Positions 16,588-28,623 of a DNA stretch of 64,000 bases are shown piece by piece (positions within the stretch are counted from its first letter, which is position 1; each line of letters begins with the position of its first letter). Position numbers and translations under genes: made by a program. The stretch comes from Reyranella humidisoli (GTDB lineage: Bacteria; Pseudomonadota; Alphaproteobacteria; Reyranellales; Reyranellaceae). The stretch covers positions 62,001-126,000 of the forward strand of contig NZ_JAHOPB010000002.1 in assembly GCF_019039055.1 (NCBI RefSeq), in the 5' to 3' direction. The notes beneath the pieces were generated by a model. It did no database searches and had not been told where the DNA came from. It saw only the letters and a program-made list of their open reading frames with translations.

Positions 16588-16617
16588 TGCATCCAATCGG
16601 CCCTCCCCGCCGGTAAC
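16588..16617 (+). promoter_or_regulatory. Candidate ECF-type promoter for the DUF4394 gene
   Basis: TGCATCC (16588-16594), a 17-base spacer, then GGTAAC (16612-16617). A start near 16625 would give a leader of about 40 bases before ATG 16665. The match in motif and spacing to the oppositely facing candidate at 16526-16554 is the main support. Confidence 0.55.
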
Positions 16618-16664
16618 CACTTCAGGACCCGCTCATGGGTCTGCAACGAGCTGGAGCGACGCAA

Positions 16665-17441
16665 ATGACAGTGAAGGCATTTCTGGCCGCCTCGACGGCC
16701 CTGGTGACGCTGGCGGGTACGGCGCAGGCCGCCGAGGTCGCGGCCCTGATCGGCAACGACACCATCGCCGTCGTGGACACGACCGCCAAGAAGGCGACGA
16801 AGAGCATGAAGGTTACCGGCGTCGACGGCGCCCTGGTGGGCATCGACGTGCGGCCGGCCGACGGCATGCTCTACGCCCTGGCGGCCGACGGCACGCTCTA
16901 CACCATCGCCATGGACGGCAAGGCCACCCGGAAGTCGAAGCTGGAAACCATGCTGCCGGCCGGCGCGTCCGCCACGGTGGACTTCAATCCGGTGGCCGAC
17001 CGCCTCCGAGTCATCGGCAGCGACGGCACCAGCCTGCGCGTCAATGTCGACGACGGCAAGGTCATCAAGGACGGCAGCCTGAAGTACGCGGACGGCGATG
17101 CCAACAAGGGCAAGGCACCGAAGGTCATGGCGGGTGCCTACACCAACTCGGTCAAGGGCACGAAGGAAACCACGCTCCTGAACATCGACGGAACGACGGG
17201 CGCCCTGGTCAGGCAGGCGCCGCCGAACGATGGCATCCTGAACACCGTGGGTGCGCTCGGCCCCAAGGTCGACGTGGTCGCCTTCGACATCTGGTCGGAC
17301 GGCACCAGGAACGAAGGCTGGGCCATGGCCGGCGACCAGCTCTGGTCGATCGACCTCGCGACCGGCAAGGCGACGCCGGTGGCGAAGATCGAGGGCCTCG
17401 GCGGCGTCGTGAAGGACATCGCGATCCTGCCGAAGATGTAA
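16665..17441 (+). CDS. Exported DUF4394 domain-containing protein
   Basis: 258 residues. The signal peptide MTVKAFLAASTALVTLAG then TAQAAEV has cleavage after AQA. The rest is one DUF4394 domain with beta-propeller-like repeats (DVRPADGMLYALAADGTLYTI, VDFNPVADRLRVIGSDG, AYTNSVKGTKETTLLNIDG). The biochemical role of the domain is unknown. ATG 16665 is chosen over ATG 16635 because GGAG lies 9 bases upstream and the shorter form starts with the signal peptide. Divergence from an ECF/RskA pair and a matching promoter motif suggest it is the dedicated target of that sigma factor, perhaps a periplasmic redox- or stress-response protein. Confidence 0.85.
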   Translation: MTVKAFLAASTALVTLAGTAQAAEVAALIGNDTIAVVDTTAKKATKSMKVTGVDGALVGIDVRPADGMLYALAADGTLYTIAMDGKATRKSKLETMLPAGASATVDFNPVADRLRVIGSDGTSLRVNVDDGKVIKDGSLKYADGDANKGKAPKVMAGAYTNSVKGTKETTLLNIDGTTGALVRQAPPNDGILNTVGALGPKVDVVAFDIWSDGTRNEGWAMAGDQLWSIDLATGKATPVAKIEGLGGVVKDIAILPKM

Positions 17442-17485
17442 CTGCCAGCGAAACGGGCGCGCGGCTTCGCCTCGGCTGGCATCCG

Positions 17486-18298
17486 TCAGTCGAGGCGAAG
17501 CACCGGTATGTGCCCAAACCGTGCCGCCCAGGTCACCGAGTCCAGGCGCGCCATGTCGTTGATTCGTTCGAAGGTCCGATAGGTGGCTCCGAGCGCCTTG
17601 AGGTCCGCCACTCGCGAGGTGAAGTACCCTTCGCGAGTGTTCAGGTTGATGCGCGGGAGAGGGATGAGACGAGAGCGCAGCGTTCCCCCTAGACCGATCC
17701 CGCTGCGGCCGACCCAATCGATGATGTCCTGCTGGAGGGAAACCAGATCGTCGGTCGAATAGAGGCCGTCGAGCAGATCGAGGTTGCGTTGCGCGGTGGC
17801 TACGATCTTGGATTCGGGAATGTTTCTCTTCTGAATCCGGCGCCTCGCGTTGAAGGCGCGGCCAGCGAAGTAGAATGTGTAGAAATTGTCGAACAGGTCG
17901 TCGATGTGCGATCGCACTTCGGGAGAACCGCCGTCACAAAAGAAGGCGTCCGGGGGCAGGTTGAGTGCCGCGTGGATTCCCTGCATGTGTGGCCCTGATA
18001 GTTTGGCCGGATCCGATCTGGCCGCGACGGCACGCAGGAAAAAGTAGAACGAGACGATCCGGGCGACAGGCTGCCGGAGGATGCTGAAGGTGAAGCCGGG
18101 ACCTTCGATCTGGTCCAGGGCGCGCCAGTGGAAATGCCCCGAGAAGATGCGGAAGGATTGCAGGCGTTCCGCCGATATGTCCCGGAACTGACTTTGATCG
18201 ACTGGCGGGCAGATGTGCCGCGCCGCGAAGAACCGGGAGAGGAAGGAACGGACACTCGTTCCCGCGGTCTTCGGAATGTGGAGGAACTTGACGTTCAT
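17486..18298 (-). CDS. Sulfotransferase family 2 domain protein
   Basis: Predicted 270-residue PAPS-dependent sulfotransferase of the Golgi-type (Sulfotransfer_2) fold, cytosolic here. The N-terminal [16 protein letters not shown] is the 5'-phosphosulfate-binding loop. [19 protein letters not shown] (about residues 73-91) is the 3'-phosphate-binding motif with R-x-P-x-x-R-x-x-S-x-Y. ATG 18298 starts directly before the first strand; an upstream in-frame TTG would add 16 residues. The gene lies beside the 3' end of tRNA-Pro, has visibly more A/T-rich codons than its neighbours, and has no functional partner nearby, which suggests transfer. The acceptor may be a surface glycan. Confidence 0.8.
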   Translation of the reverse strand: MNVKFLHIPKTAGTSVRSFLSRFFAARHICPPVDQSQFRDISAERLQSFRIFSGHFHWRALDQIEGPGFTFSILRQPVARIVSFYFFLRAVAARSDPAKLSGPHMQGIHAALNLPPDAFFCDGGSPEVRSHIDDLFDNFYTFYFAGRAFNARRRIQKRNIPESKIVATAQRNLDLLDGLYSTDDLVSLQQDIIDWVGRSGIGLGGTLRSRLIPLPRINLNTREGYFTSRVADLKALGATYRTFERINDMARLDSVTWAARFGHIPVLRLD

Positions 18299-18345
18299 CG
18301 CTTGGGGGCTCGGCAACGGCGCAGCCAGCGAACCATTTACTTCCA

Positions 18346-18377
18346 AACGAAAACGGCGGACCCGAAGGTCCGCCGTT
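18346..18377 (-). terminator. Rho-independent terminator of tRNA-Pro
   Basis: On the minus strand an 11-bp perfect stem (AACGGCGGACC with GGTCCGCCGTT) closes a TTCG tetraloop and is followed by TTCGTTT. It sits 13 bases past the CCA end of the tRNA gene and before the sulfotransferase start. This is the clearest intrinsic terminator in the window. Confidence 0.85.
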
Positions 18378-18389
18378 CGTCTCGTCGAT

Positions 18390-18466
18390 TGGTCGGAGCG
18401 AGAGGATTCGAACCTCCGGCCCCTAGCTCCCGAAGCTAGTGCTCTACCAGGCTGAGCTACGCTCCG
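18390..18466 (-). tRNA. tRNA-Pro (anticodon CGG), CCA encoded
   Basis: Read on the minus strand, all four arms fold. The acceptor CGGAGCG pairs with CGCTCCG, followed by discriminator A and an encoded CCA. The D stem is GCTC/GAGC, the anticodon stem CTAGC/GCTAG with loop TTCGGGA (anticodon CGG), and the T arm GGAGG-TTCGAAT-CCTCT has one G-T pair. The total is 77 bases including CCA. The anticodon reads CCG proline codons, which suit a GC-rich genome. Confidence 0.97.
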
Positions 18467-18583
18467 TCAGGTGTACGGACTCCGGCCCGCGACGAGGCCG
18501 GGGTTATAGCCGCGAGCCCCTGCGGTCGCAAGGGGCGCGGGCGCCCGCTATAGTCGTCGGCCAAACTGGTGGGCGGGGGACAA

Positions 18584-19408
18584 ATGGCGAAGCAAAAGCG
18601 GCTGAAAATCGCACTGATCGGCTACGGGGCCATCAGCCAGATGCTGTTCGACGTCTTCCGCGAAAAAAAGCCGCCCATCGACATCGTGGGCGTGCTGGTG
18701 CGGAAGGGCCGCGTCGCGGATACCCAGAAGAAGGTCGGCAAGAAAGTTGCAGTGGTCGACACGCTCAAGGCGCTGCTGAAGCTCAACCCCGATGTCGTGG
18801 TCGAGGCGGCCAGCCAGCAGGCGGTGCGCGAATGGGGCGAGACGATCCTGAAGAAGGGCTTCGACTTCATGGTGATCGCGACCGGCGCCTATGGCGATCC
18901 GGTGTTGTGGAAGAAGCACCTCAAGGCGGCGGAAAAGGGCGGGTCGCGCCTGCGCCTGCCCTCCGGCGCCATCGCCGGCCTGGACGGGTTGCTCGCCATG
19001 CGGCTCGGCAAGCTGGAGAAGGTAAAATACATCTCGATCAAGCCGCCGCATGCCTGGACCGGAACGCCGGCCGAGACCGAGTTCGACCTGCCGTCGATCA
19101 AGGAGCCGACGGTGATCTTCCGCGGCAAACCGGCCGATGCGGGCCGTCTCTATCCGAAGAATGCCAATCTGGCGGTGACGGTCGCGCTTTGTGGCGCGGG
19201 GCTCGACAACACCGAGATCGAGCTGGTCGCCGATCCAACGCTGCCGCCGGGCACCAATGCCAGCAAGCTCGAGGTTGTGGCCGATTCAGGCGAGCTGAAG
19301 CTCGAACGGCTGGGCCGCGCCATGCCGGACAATCCCAAGACTGGCGTGCTCACCGCGCTCACCATGGCGGACGACCTGTTGAAGATCGTCCGCCACAGCG
19401 ACTGGTAG
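18584..19408 (+). CDS. nadX: Aspartate dehydrogenase-like protein (NadX/DUF108 family)
   Basis: 274 residues, close to the usual 255-270. The N-terminal Rossmann fold has IALIGYGAIS (about residues 8-17). The middle has VVVEAASQQAVREWGETIL and IATGAYGD, and the C-terminal domain has KPPHAWTGTP and NPKTGVLTALTMADDLLK, all matching L-aspartate dehydrogenase. That enzyme oxidises L-aspartate to iminoaspartate with NAD(P)+, the first step toward quinolinate, or runs in reverse. ATG 18584 is chosen because GGGGG lies 6-8 bases upstream; a longer start (18569) has none. A TATAGT box at 18549-18554 may be its -10. No nadA or nadC is nearby, so a role outside NAD synthesis is possible. Confidence 0.82.
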   Translation: MAKQKRLKIALIGYGAISQMLFDVFREKKPPIDIVGVLVRKGRVADTQKKVGKKVAVVDTLKALLKLNPDVVVEAASQQAVREWGETILKKGFDFMVIATGAYGDPVLWKKHLKAAEKGGSRLRLPSGAIAGLDGLLAMRLGKLEKVKYISIKPPHAWTGTPAETEFDLPSIKEPTVIFRGKPADAGRLYPKNANLAVTVALCGAGLDNTEIELVADPTLPPGTNASKLEVVADSGELKLERLGRAMPDNPKTGVLTALTMADDLLKIVRHSDW

Positions 19409-19415
19409 GGTTTCG

Positions 19416-20003
19416 TCAGCGCGGGCCGGGCCGGCCCATGGCGTGGGCCATGTGGCCGGGACCCAGGCGCGGCCGGTCGAGGATGGCCTTCTGGTCGGCC
19501 GTCAGGACGCCGACCAGGGCGGTCAGCGACGGCTTCACGGCTTCGATCGTGGCGATGCGGGCCTTCATCATGTCCTCTTCCATCGTCAGGCGTTCGACGT
19601 AGCCGGGGCGCTCCTTCATCTCGGCCGGCAGCGTCTGGCAGCGCGCCATCGACTTGGCGCTGGCCTCGTCGGCCGCCTTCTCGAAGGCGTTCCAGGCCGT
19701 CATCTGCTCGGGCTTGAGCTCGAGCCTGGCCTTGACGTAGGCGCGGTCTCCGATGCGGCGCGCGACCATGTCGATGCAGGTCGCCTTGGGGGAGAAGCTG
19801 CGCTCGACGCGATCGGCACGTTCGGCCCCCTTGGCGCGTTCGCCGCGCGGTCCGGCAGGCGGGGGCGGGGCGGGCGGCGTCGCCTGCGCGAGTTCGATCC
19901 CGTCTTCTTCGGCGAAGAGATCCAAGGCTGATGCGGGCGTAGCGAAGGCAAAGCCGGCCGCCAGGACGAGGGCGGAGGGCAGGAGCAGGGAGCGGAGCGA
20001 CAT
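19416..20003 (-). CDS. Exported LTXXQ-motif (Spy/CpxP-like) protein
   Basis: 195 residues. A signal peptide occupies about the first 28 residues (MSLRSLLLPSALVLAAGF, then PASA). A Pro-rich linker follows (ATPPAPPPPAGPRGE). The rest is helical with two motif-like segments: LELKPEQMTAWNAF and LVGVLTADQKAILDR, the latter a clean L-T-x-x-Q. The family contains periplasmic chaperone or metal/envelope stress proteins, but many alphaproteobacterial members are uncharacterised. GGTGAGG 6 bases upstream supports ATG 20003 rather than GTG 20015. The convergent nadX gene ends 7 bases away. Confidence 0.78.
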   Translation of the reverse strand: MSLRSLLLPSALVLAAGFAFATPASALDLFAEEDGIELAQATPPAPPPPAGPRGERAKGAERADRVERSFSPKATCIDMVARRIGDRAYVKARLELKPEQMTAWNAFEKAADEASAKSMARCQTLPAEMKERPGYVERLTMEEDMMKARIATIEAVKPSLTALVGVLTADQKAILDRPRLGPGHMAHAMGRPGPR

Positions 20004-20080
20004 CAGGAACCTCACCGTTGATCGGAATGTTCCTGAGATACGGACGGGAGCGCTCGGGCGTGCCCGGCCGGAAGGTTAAG

Positions 20081-21619
20081 TTATGTAAAGTTGGGCCGCT
20101 GTTCTTCCAGCCAGACGGCAAACGCCTCGCGTTCGCCCGGGCTCATGTGGAGACCCTCCTTGGTCCGCCGCCAAAGGATGTCCTCGGCGTCGACCGCCCA
20201 TTCGTCGCGGATCAGATGGCGCACCTCGACCTCGTAGAGCGACCCGCCGAAATGCCGGCCGAGATCGGCCACGGTCTTCACGTCCTCCAGCATGTCCTCC
20301 AGCCCCGATCCGTGCCGGCGGGCCAGGATGCGCACGAGGTCGCGGGGCAGGGCCGGCCTGCTGGCGGCGGCGCCGTCGACGAAGTTGTCGAAAGCCTGCT
20401 CGAAGGTCGGGGCGTCGGCCATTTCGCCGTCGTAGACGGCGCGGCTGTCGGTCCAGGGGCCGCCCATCCGCGGGAAATAGGGCTCCAGGTCGCGCAGCGC
20501 GTGCTCGGCCAGGCGCCGGTAGGTCGTGATCTTGCCGCCGAACACGGACAGGATCGGCGCCTTCGACTGCGGGGCGCCGTCGACTTCAAGATGGTAGTCG
20601 CGCGTGACCTTGGATGGGTTGTCGTCGCCGTCGTCGAATAGCGGACGCACGCCGGAATACGTCCAGACCACGTCCTCGGGCCGCACCGGCCTGGCCATGT
20701 AGTGGCCTGCGATCTCGCAGAGATAGGCGATTTCCTCCGGCGAGCACACCGGATGCTCGCCCTCCCGGACGGTTATGTCGGTGGTGCCGATCAGCGAGAA
20801 CTCACGCTCGTAGGGGATGACGAAGACGATGCGCTTGTCGCTGTTCTGCAGGATGAAGGCGTGATCGCCCTCGTAGAGGCGCGGCACGACGATGTGGCTG
20901 CCCTTGACCAGACGCACGCGTTTGGGGGTCTTGATCTGGGTTTCCTCATCGAGGAAGCGCTTCACCCAGGGGCCTGCGGCATTGACCAGGCCGCGCGCCT
21001 TGAGGTGGATGGGAAGGCCGCCGGGTCCGGCGAGTTCGATGTTCCACAGCCTGCCGTCCTCGCTGCGGCGGGCGGAGACGCAGCGATGGCGGGCATAGAT
21101 CTTCGCGCCCATCTCCCGCGCAGACTTCAGGTTGGAGATCACCAGCCGGGCGTCGTCCACCCAGGCGTCGGAATAGACGAAACCCTTCTGGAAGCCGCTC
21201 TTCAGGCCGGCCCCGAACTTGGAGCCCGGCAGGTCGACGGCGATCGACTTGGGCAGGGTCATGTGCCAGTCGAGATGATCGTAGAGCCAGAGGCCGAGCC
21301 GCAGCATCCATCGCGGCCGCAGGTGCGGTTCGTGCGGCAGCACGAAGCGCAGCGGCCACGACAGGTGGGGCGCCTTGGCGAGCAGCACTTCGCGCTCCTG
21401 CAACGCCTCGCGGACCAGGCGAAATTCATAGGTTTCCAGGTAGCGCAGGCCGCCATGGATCAGTTTGGTCGAGCTGGACGAGGTCGCGCTGGCGAAATCG
21501 TTCATCTCGCAGAGGCCGACCCTGAGGGCCCGTCCAGCCGCGTCGCAGGCGATGCCCGCACCGTTGATACCGCCGCCGACCACGAACAGGTCGAGCGGCT
21601 CGCTCTCCATTCCACTCAT
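20081..21619 (-). CDS. glpD: Aerobic glycerol-3-phosphate dehydrogenase
   Basis: FAD-dependent, membrane-associated enzyme that oxidises sn-glycerol 3-phosphate to dihydroxyacetone phosphate and feeds electrons to quinone. It has 512 residues. The FAD-binding GGGINGAGIACDAAGR is about residues 14-29, followed by SSSTKLIHGGLRYLE, the GlpD signature. DVVWTYSGVRPLFDDG and GGKITTYRRLAEHAL are the C-terminal DAO-domain motifs. ATG 21619 or ATG 21610 would both leave a normal N-terminus; the long upstream extension is unlikely. No glycerol kinase or transporter is in the window, so it stands alone here. Confidence 0.93.
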   Translation of the reverse strand: MSGMESEPLDLFVVGGGINGAGIACDAAGRALRVGLCEMNDFASATSSSSTKLIHGGLRYLETYEFRLVREALQEREVLLAKAPHLSWPLRFVLPHEPHLRPRWMLRLGLWLYDHLDWHMTLPKSIAVDLPGSKFGAGLKSGFQKGFVYSDAWVDDARLVISNLKSAREMGAKIYARHRCVSARRSEDGRLWNIELAGPGGLPIHLKARGLVNAAGPWVKRFLDEETQIKTPKRVRLVKGSHIVVPRLYEGDHAFILQNSDKRIVFVIPYEREFSLIGTTDITVREGEHPVCSPEEIAYLCEIAGHYMARPVRPEDVVWTYSGVRPLFDDGDDNPSKVTRDYHLEVDGAPQSKAPILSVFGGKITTYRRLAEHALRDLEPYFPRMGGPWTDSRAVYDGEMADAPTFEQAFDNFVDGAAASRPALPRDLVRILARRHGSGLEDMLEDVKTVADLGRHFGGSLYEVEVRHLIRDEWAVDAEDILWRRTKEGLHMSPGEREAFAVWLEEQRPNFT

Positions 21620-21672
21620 GGGTTCACATATAGCCCGCTTGACCCGGTTTCGCAGGAACCTCAAATGGCCGC

Positions 21673-21948
21673 ATGGGTTTCCTGCTCAAAATCTTGCTTT
21701 TCGGCGTCGCGGTTTACGGGGCGTATCGGACCTTCCGGCACTGGAAGGGGCTGTTCGATCGATTCACGGGCAATGCGAACCCGCCGCAGCGCCCCCCGGC
21801 AGCAACTCCGCCGCAGACCGCCCAGCAGGCGCCGCCGCCGCCCCGCAAGCCCGCCGTGATCGAGGATACGGTCCAGTGTGCCGGCTGCGGTGCCTACATT
21901 TCGACCTCTGCCGAGAAATGCGGCCAGTGCGGCCGTCCCCGGCCATAA
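21673..21948 (+). CDS. Membrane-anchored zinc-ribbon protein (PP0621-like)
   Basis: 91 residues in three parts: one N-terminal transmembrane helix (MGFLLKILLFGVAVYGAY), a Pro/Ala/Gln-rich linker (about residues 38-60), and a C-terminal zinc ribbon with two CxxC knuckles, CAGCG and CGQCG, spaced by 14 residues. The cysteines would bind one zinc on the cytosolic or periplasmic face. The layout resembles PP0621-type proteins of unknown role. It lies alone between glpD (divergent) and glyQ. Confidence 0.75.
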   Translation: MGFLLKILLFGVAVYGAYRTFRHWKGLFDRFTGNANPPQRPPAATPPQTAQQAPPPPRKPAVIEDTVQCAGCGAYISTSAEKCGQCGRPRP

Positions 21949-22063
21949 GGCCGCAGCGCACCGCCAGCCTTGACCGGCTTGGGGGGCGAACCTATTTTGC
22001 CGCACCGCAAAAACGGCCATAAGTTGCGGAAATAAAAGGCCTTTAGAGCTTCGGGGAATACCG

Positions 22064-22963
22064 TTGTCGAACCCCTCAGCAGCGCGCGGCAAGCCCACGT
22101 GCTTCCAGGAACTCATCCTCACCCTGCAGGACTATTGGGCGGCCCAGGGCTGCCTGATCCTCCAGCCCTTCGACATGGAGATGGGCGCGGGCACCTTCCA
22201 CACCGCAACGACCCTGCGCGCGCTCGGTCCGAAGCCCTGGTACGCGGCCTATGTGCAGCCCTCGCGTCGTCCCGGTGACGGCCGCTACGGCGAGAACCCG
22301 ATGCGGCTGCAGCACTACTATCAATTCCAGGCGATCCTGAAGCCGTCGCCTCCCGACATCCTCGAGCGCTATCTCGGTTCGCTGCAGGCGATCGGCATCG
22401 ACACGACCCTGCACGACATCCGCTTCGTCGAGGACGACTGGGAAAGCCCGACGCTCGGCGCCTGGGGGCTGGGCTGGGAAGTCTGGTGCGACGGCATGGA
22501 GATCACTCAGTTCACCTATTTCCAGCAGGTGGGCGGCATCGAGGTCGATCTCGTGGCCGGGGAGATCACCTACGGTCTCGAGCGGCTGGCCATGTACCTG
22601 TTCGACAAGAAGTCGGTCTACGACCTGCCGTACAACCGCGCCGATTCCGACGTGCCGCTGACCTATGGCGACGTGTTCCTGCAGAACGAGCGGGAGCAGT
22701 CGGCCTACAATTTCGAGCATGCCGATACCGGAATGCTGTTCCGGCACTTCGCCGACGCCGAGAAGGAATGCGGCCAGCTCGTCGAGAAAAAGCTGCCGCT
22801 GCCGGCCTATGAGCAGTGCATCAAGGCGAGTCACGCCTTCAACCTGCTCGACGCGCGCGGCGTGATCAGCGTCGCCGAACGCCAGAGCTACATCCTGCGC
22901 GTCCGCGAACTCGCCAAGGCCTGCTGCGAGACCTGGTTGGCCACACAGAAAGAGGCCGCCTGA
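22064..22963 (+). CDS. glyQ: Glycyl-tRNA synthetase alpha subunit
   Basis: Catalytic (class II) alpha subunit of the bacterial alpha2beta2 GlyRS, 299 residues, full length. [19 protein letters not shown] is the conserved first motif, [17 protein letters not shown] is motif 2 with its ATP-binding arginine, and [16 protein letters not shown] is motif 3. TTG 22064 starts the protein (MSNPSAARG); GGGGA sits about 8 bases upstream, and no in-frame ATG occurs before the conserved region. glyS starts one base after the stop. Confidence 0.97.
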   Translation: MSNPSAARGKPTCFQELILTLQDYWAAQGCLILQPFDMEMGAGTFHTATTLRALGPKPWYAAYVQPSRRPGDGRYGENPMRLQHYYQFQAILKPSPPDILERYLGSLQAIGIDTTLHDIRFVEDDWESPTLGAWGLGWEVWCDGMEITQFTYFQQVGGIEVDLVAGEITYGLERLAMYLFDKKSVYDLPYNRADSDVPLTYGDVFLQNEREQSAYNFEHADTGMLFRHFADAEKECGQLVEKKLPLPAYEQCIKASHAFNLLDARGVISVAERQSYILRVRELAKACCETWLATQKEAA

Positions 22964-22964
22964 G

Positions 22965-25016
22965 ATGGCCGAGCTCCTTCTCGAACTTCTCTCCGAGGAG
23001 ATTCCCGCGCGCATGCAGACGCGGGCAGCCGACGATCTGAAGCGGCTGATCTGCGACGGGCTGAAGGGCGCGGGCATCGGCTTCGAAACGGCTCGGGCCT
23101 TCGTGACGCCTCGCCGCCTCGCGCTCGTGGTCGATGGCATTCCGGCCGTGCGCGACGATGTCAGCGAGGAGAAGCGTGGTCCCCGTGTCGGCGCGCCCGA
23201 CCAGGCGATCCAGGGCTTCCTGAAGGGTGCCGGTCTTGCCTCGCTCGATCAGGCGGAGAAGCGTGACACCGGCAAGGGTGAGTTCTGGTTTGCCGTCATC
23301 ACGAAGAAGGGCGGGCCGACCGCCGACGCGCTGGGCGCGGTGATCGACGGCGCGCTGAAGGCGCTGCCCTGGCCGAAGTCGATGAAGTGGGGCAGCGGCA
23401 CCCTGCAGTGGGTGCGCCCGCTGCAGTCCATCGTCGCGCTGTTCGACGGCCAGGTGCTGAAAGGCGAGATCTCGCCGGGTGGCGCGATGGCGTCGATTGT
23501 CTTCGGCGCCACGACGCGCGGTCATCGCTTCCTCTCGACGGGGACGTTCGAGGTCTCGAATTTCGCCGACTACAAGGAGAAGCTGCGCGCCGCGCACGTC
23601 ATCCTCGACGCGGCCGAACGCAAGGCGATCATCCTAGACGGCGCGCGCAAGCTCTGCTCGAACGTGCAGGTCACGCTGAACGAGGACGAGGGGCTGCTCG
23701 AGGAAGTGGCCGGGCTCACCGAATGGCCTGTGCCGATGCTGGGCGCCATCGACGCGCAGTTCATGGACGTGCCGCCGGAAGTGCTGATCGTCTCGATGAA
23801 GGTGCACCTGCGCTTCTTCACGACGTCCGGCGCCGACGGGAAGCTCGCCAACCGTTTCGTCGTGGTGGCGAACAACGTCGCGCGCGACGGCGGCAAGACG
23901 ATCGTCGCGGGTAACGAGCGCGTGCTGCGCGGACGCCTGGCCGACGCCAAATTCTTCTGGGATCAGGACCGCAAGAGCACGCTGGAAAGCCGCGTGCCCG
24001 GCCTGAAGCAGATCGTGTTTCACGCCAAGCTCGGTACCCAGGCCGAGCGGGTCGAGCGCATCGTCAGGCTGGCCGGCGAGATCGCCAGGTCCATTCCGGG
24101 CGCCGATGCCGCCGCCGTCGAGCAGGCGGCGCGCCTTTGCAAGGCCGACCTCGTCACCGGCATGGTGGGCGAATTCCCCGAACTGCAGGGCGTGATGGGC
24201 CGCTACTACGCGCTCGGTGAAAAGCTGCCGGCGTCGGTGGCCGATGCGCTCGGCGATCATTATGCGCCGGCCGGTCCCAACGACCGCTGCCCGACTGCGC
24301 CGGTATCGATCGCGGTCGCGTTGGCCGACAAGCTGGATGCGCTGACCTCGTTCTGGTCGATCGGCGAGAAGCCGACCGGTTCGCGCGATCCCTTCGCGCT
24401 GCGTCGCGCCGCGCTCGGCGTGATCCGCATCGTGGTCGAGAACAAGCTGCGGCTCCCGCTGCGGCCGTTCCTCAAGGCCGATGACCTGCTGTCCTTCTTC
24501 GCCGAGCGCCTCAAGGTGCAGATGCGCGAGAAGGGCGTGCGCCACGACGTGGTCGATGCCGTCGTCTCGCTGGGCGGCGAGGACGATCTCGTCCGCCTGC
24601 TGGCCAGGGTCGAGGCGCTGCAGACCTTCCTCGGGACCGAGGCCGGCAAGAACCTGCTGACGGCCTACGGGCGCGCGGCGAACATCGTCCGCGCCGAGGA
24701 GAAGAAGGACAAGGGGCTGGCGGCCAAGATCGCGGGCGCGCCCGATGCCGCGCTTCTGGAACAAGCCGAGGAGAAATCCGTTGCCTCCGCCTTGGACGAA
24801 GTCGGGCGCAAAGTGAAGCCGGCGCTGGCCGCCGAGGATTTCGCGGGTGCAATGGCTGCGTTTGCAGGCCTGCGCGGGCCGATCGATGCCCTGTTCGACA
24901 AGGTTACGGTCAACGTGACGGACAGGCCCGAGATTCGCCTGAACAGGCTGAAACTGCTCAACCAGATTCGCGCTACCATGGATTCGGTGGCCGACTTTTC
25001 AAAGATCGAGGGCTAA
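22965..25016 (+). CDS. glyS: Glycyl-tRNA synthetase beta subunit
   Basis: 683-residue tRNA-binding beta subunit. The N-terminus [15 protein letters not shown] is the family hallmark. AVLPLPKRMRWG-like [20 protein letters not shown] (residues about 138-157) and [10 protein letters not shown] are strongly conserved. The C-terminal DALR-type anticodon-binding region (about residues 570-683) ends in [25 protein letters not shown] 1-base gap to glyQ and a 2-base gap to ppdK indicate one transcript. Confidence 0.97.
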   Translation: MAELLLELLSEEIPARMQTRAADDLKRLICDGLKGAGIGFETARAFVTPRRLALVVDGIPAVRDDVSEEKRGPRVGAPDQAIQGFLKGAGLASLDQAEKRDTGKGEFWFAVITKKGGPTADALGAVIDGALKALPWPKSMKWGSGTLQWVRPLQSIVALFDGQVLKGEISPGGAMASIVFGATTRGHRFLSTGTFEVSNFADYKEKLRAAHVILDAAERKAIILDGARKLCSNVQVTLNEDEGLLEEVAGLTEWPVPMLGAIDAQFMDVPPEVLIVSMKVHLRFFTTSGADGKLANRFVVVANNVARDGGKTIVAGNERVLRGRLADAKFFWDQDRKSTLESRVPGLKQIVFHAKLGTQAERVERIVRLAGEIARSIPGADAAAVEQAARLCKADLVTGMVGEFPELQGVMGRYYALGEKLPASVADALGDHYAPAGPNDRCPTAPVSIAVALADKLDALTSFWSIGEKPTGSRDPFALRRAALGVIRIVVENKLRLPLRPFLKADDLLSFFAERLKVQMREKGVRHDVVDAVVSLGGEDDLVRLLARVEALQTFLGTEAGKNLLTAYGRAANIVRAEEKKDKGLAAKIAGAPDAALLEQAEEKSVASALDEVGRKVKPALAAEDFAGAMAAFAGLRGPIDALFDKVTVNVTDRPEIRLNRLKLLNQIRATMDSVADFSKIEG

Positions 25017-25018
25017 GC

Positions 25019-27690
<2,672 letters not shown>

Positions 27691-27694
<4 letters not shown>

Positions 27695-28623
27695 CGCTGG
27701 CGGCGCTTCGCACGGACGGCAAGCGGGCGCTGGCTGCGGCGCTGGCCGGCCTGGAGCGCGATCCCGAAAGCGACGCGTCGCAGGCGCTGCTCGACGCGGC
27801 GTGGCGCGAACCGCGCGCCCACGTCGTGGGGGTCACCGGTCCCCCTGGCGTGGGAAAATCCTCCCTGTGCGCCGCGCTCGTTTCGGCCTGGCGACGTTCC
27901 GGCAGCACCGTCGGCGTGATCGCCGTCGATCCTTCGTCGCGGACCAGCGGCGGCGCCCTGCTGGGCGACCGGGTGCGCATCGCCCATGACGGCTCCGACC
28001 CCGGCAGCTTCGTGCGCTCGATGGCGGCGCGAGACCGGCTGGGCGGGCTCGCCGACCAGACCCTGGCGGCCATGGTCCTGATGAGGGCGCTGTTCGACCG
28101 CGTGCTGATCGAGACGGTAGGCGTCGGCCAGTCCGAGACCGACGTGGCGGGAGTGGCCGATACGGTCGTTTTCTGCGTCCAGCCCGGTTCGGGCGATTCG
28201 CTTCAATTCATGAAGGCGGGAATCGTCGAGATCCCGCACCTGGTCGTCGTCACGAAGGCGGACATGGGCGCCGCGGCCGAACGCGCGCGGGCCGACGTGG
28301 CCGGCGCCTTGTCGCTCTCCACGGCGGGCGATGCGGGCGACTGGCCGGTCCGGACACTGGCGGCATCGTCACGCAGCGGAGCGGGAATGGACGGGCTGGT
28401 GGCCGCGCTGGAGGCGCACCGGGAGCATCTGGCGAACGATGGCCGGCTGGCGGTGGCGCGTCATCGCCAGAGCCAGGGCTGGGTCGGGGAATCGCTGCGC
28501 GATCGCTTCGGTCGCGACGGGCTTGCCCGGTTGGGACGCATGGGTCTGGACCTCGCCCTCGCGCCGGGCGCACAACCCTTTCAGAGATTGCGAGAGCTGG
28601 GCCGAGCGCTGGAGAGACCGTGA
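27691..28623 (+). CDS. MeaB/ArgK-family P-loop GTPase
   Basis: G3E-type GTPase of 310 residues. Walker A is GPPGVGKSS (residues 50-58); switch regions include [19 protein letters not shown] and [17 protein letters not shown]; the base-recognition loop is VVTKADM. Members act as chaperones that protect or load adenosylcobalamin-dependent acyl-CoA mutases. No mutase is in this window. Instead the gene is fused into a glyQS-ppdK-HIT run by ATGA and TGATG overlaps, which is an unusual setting. At 310 residues it is slightly short, with a reduced C-terminal dimer helix. The family call is firm; the partner mutase is inference. Confidence 0.9.

Noticed and set aside
17443..17481. Inverted repeat TGCCAGC...GCTGGCA between DUF4394 and the sulfotransferase
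   Set aside because: The stem is 7 bp with a 25-base loop and no T-run. It may help end transcripts but is too weak to call a terminator.
18549..18554. TATAGT as a full promoter for nadX
   Set aside because: The best -35 at 17 bases (TCGCAA) matches only three of six positions, so I mention the -10 in the gene entry but do not call a promoter.
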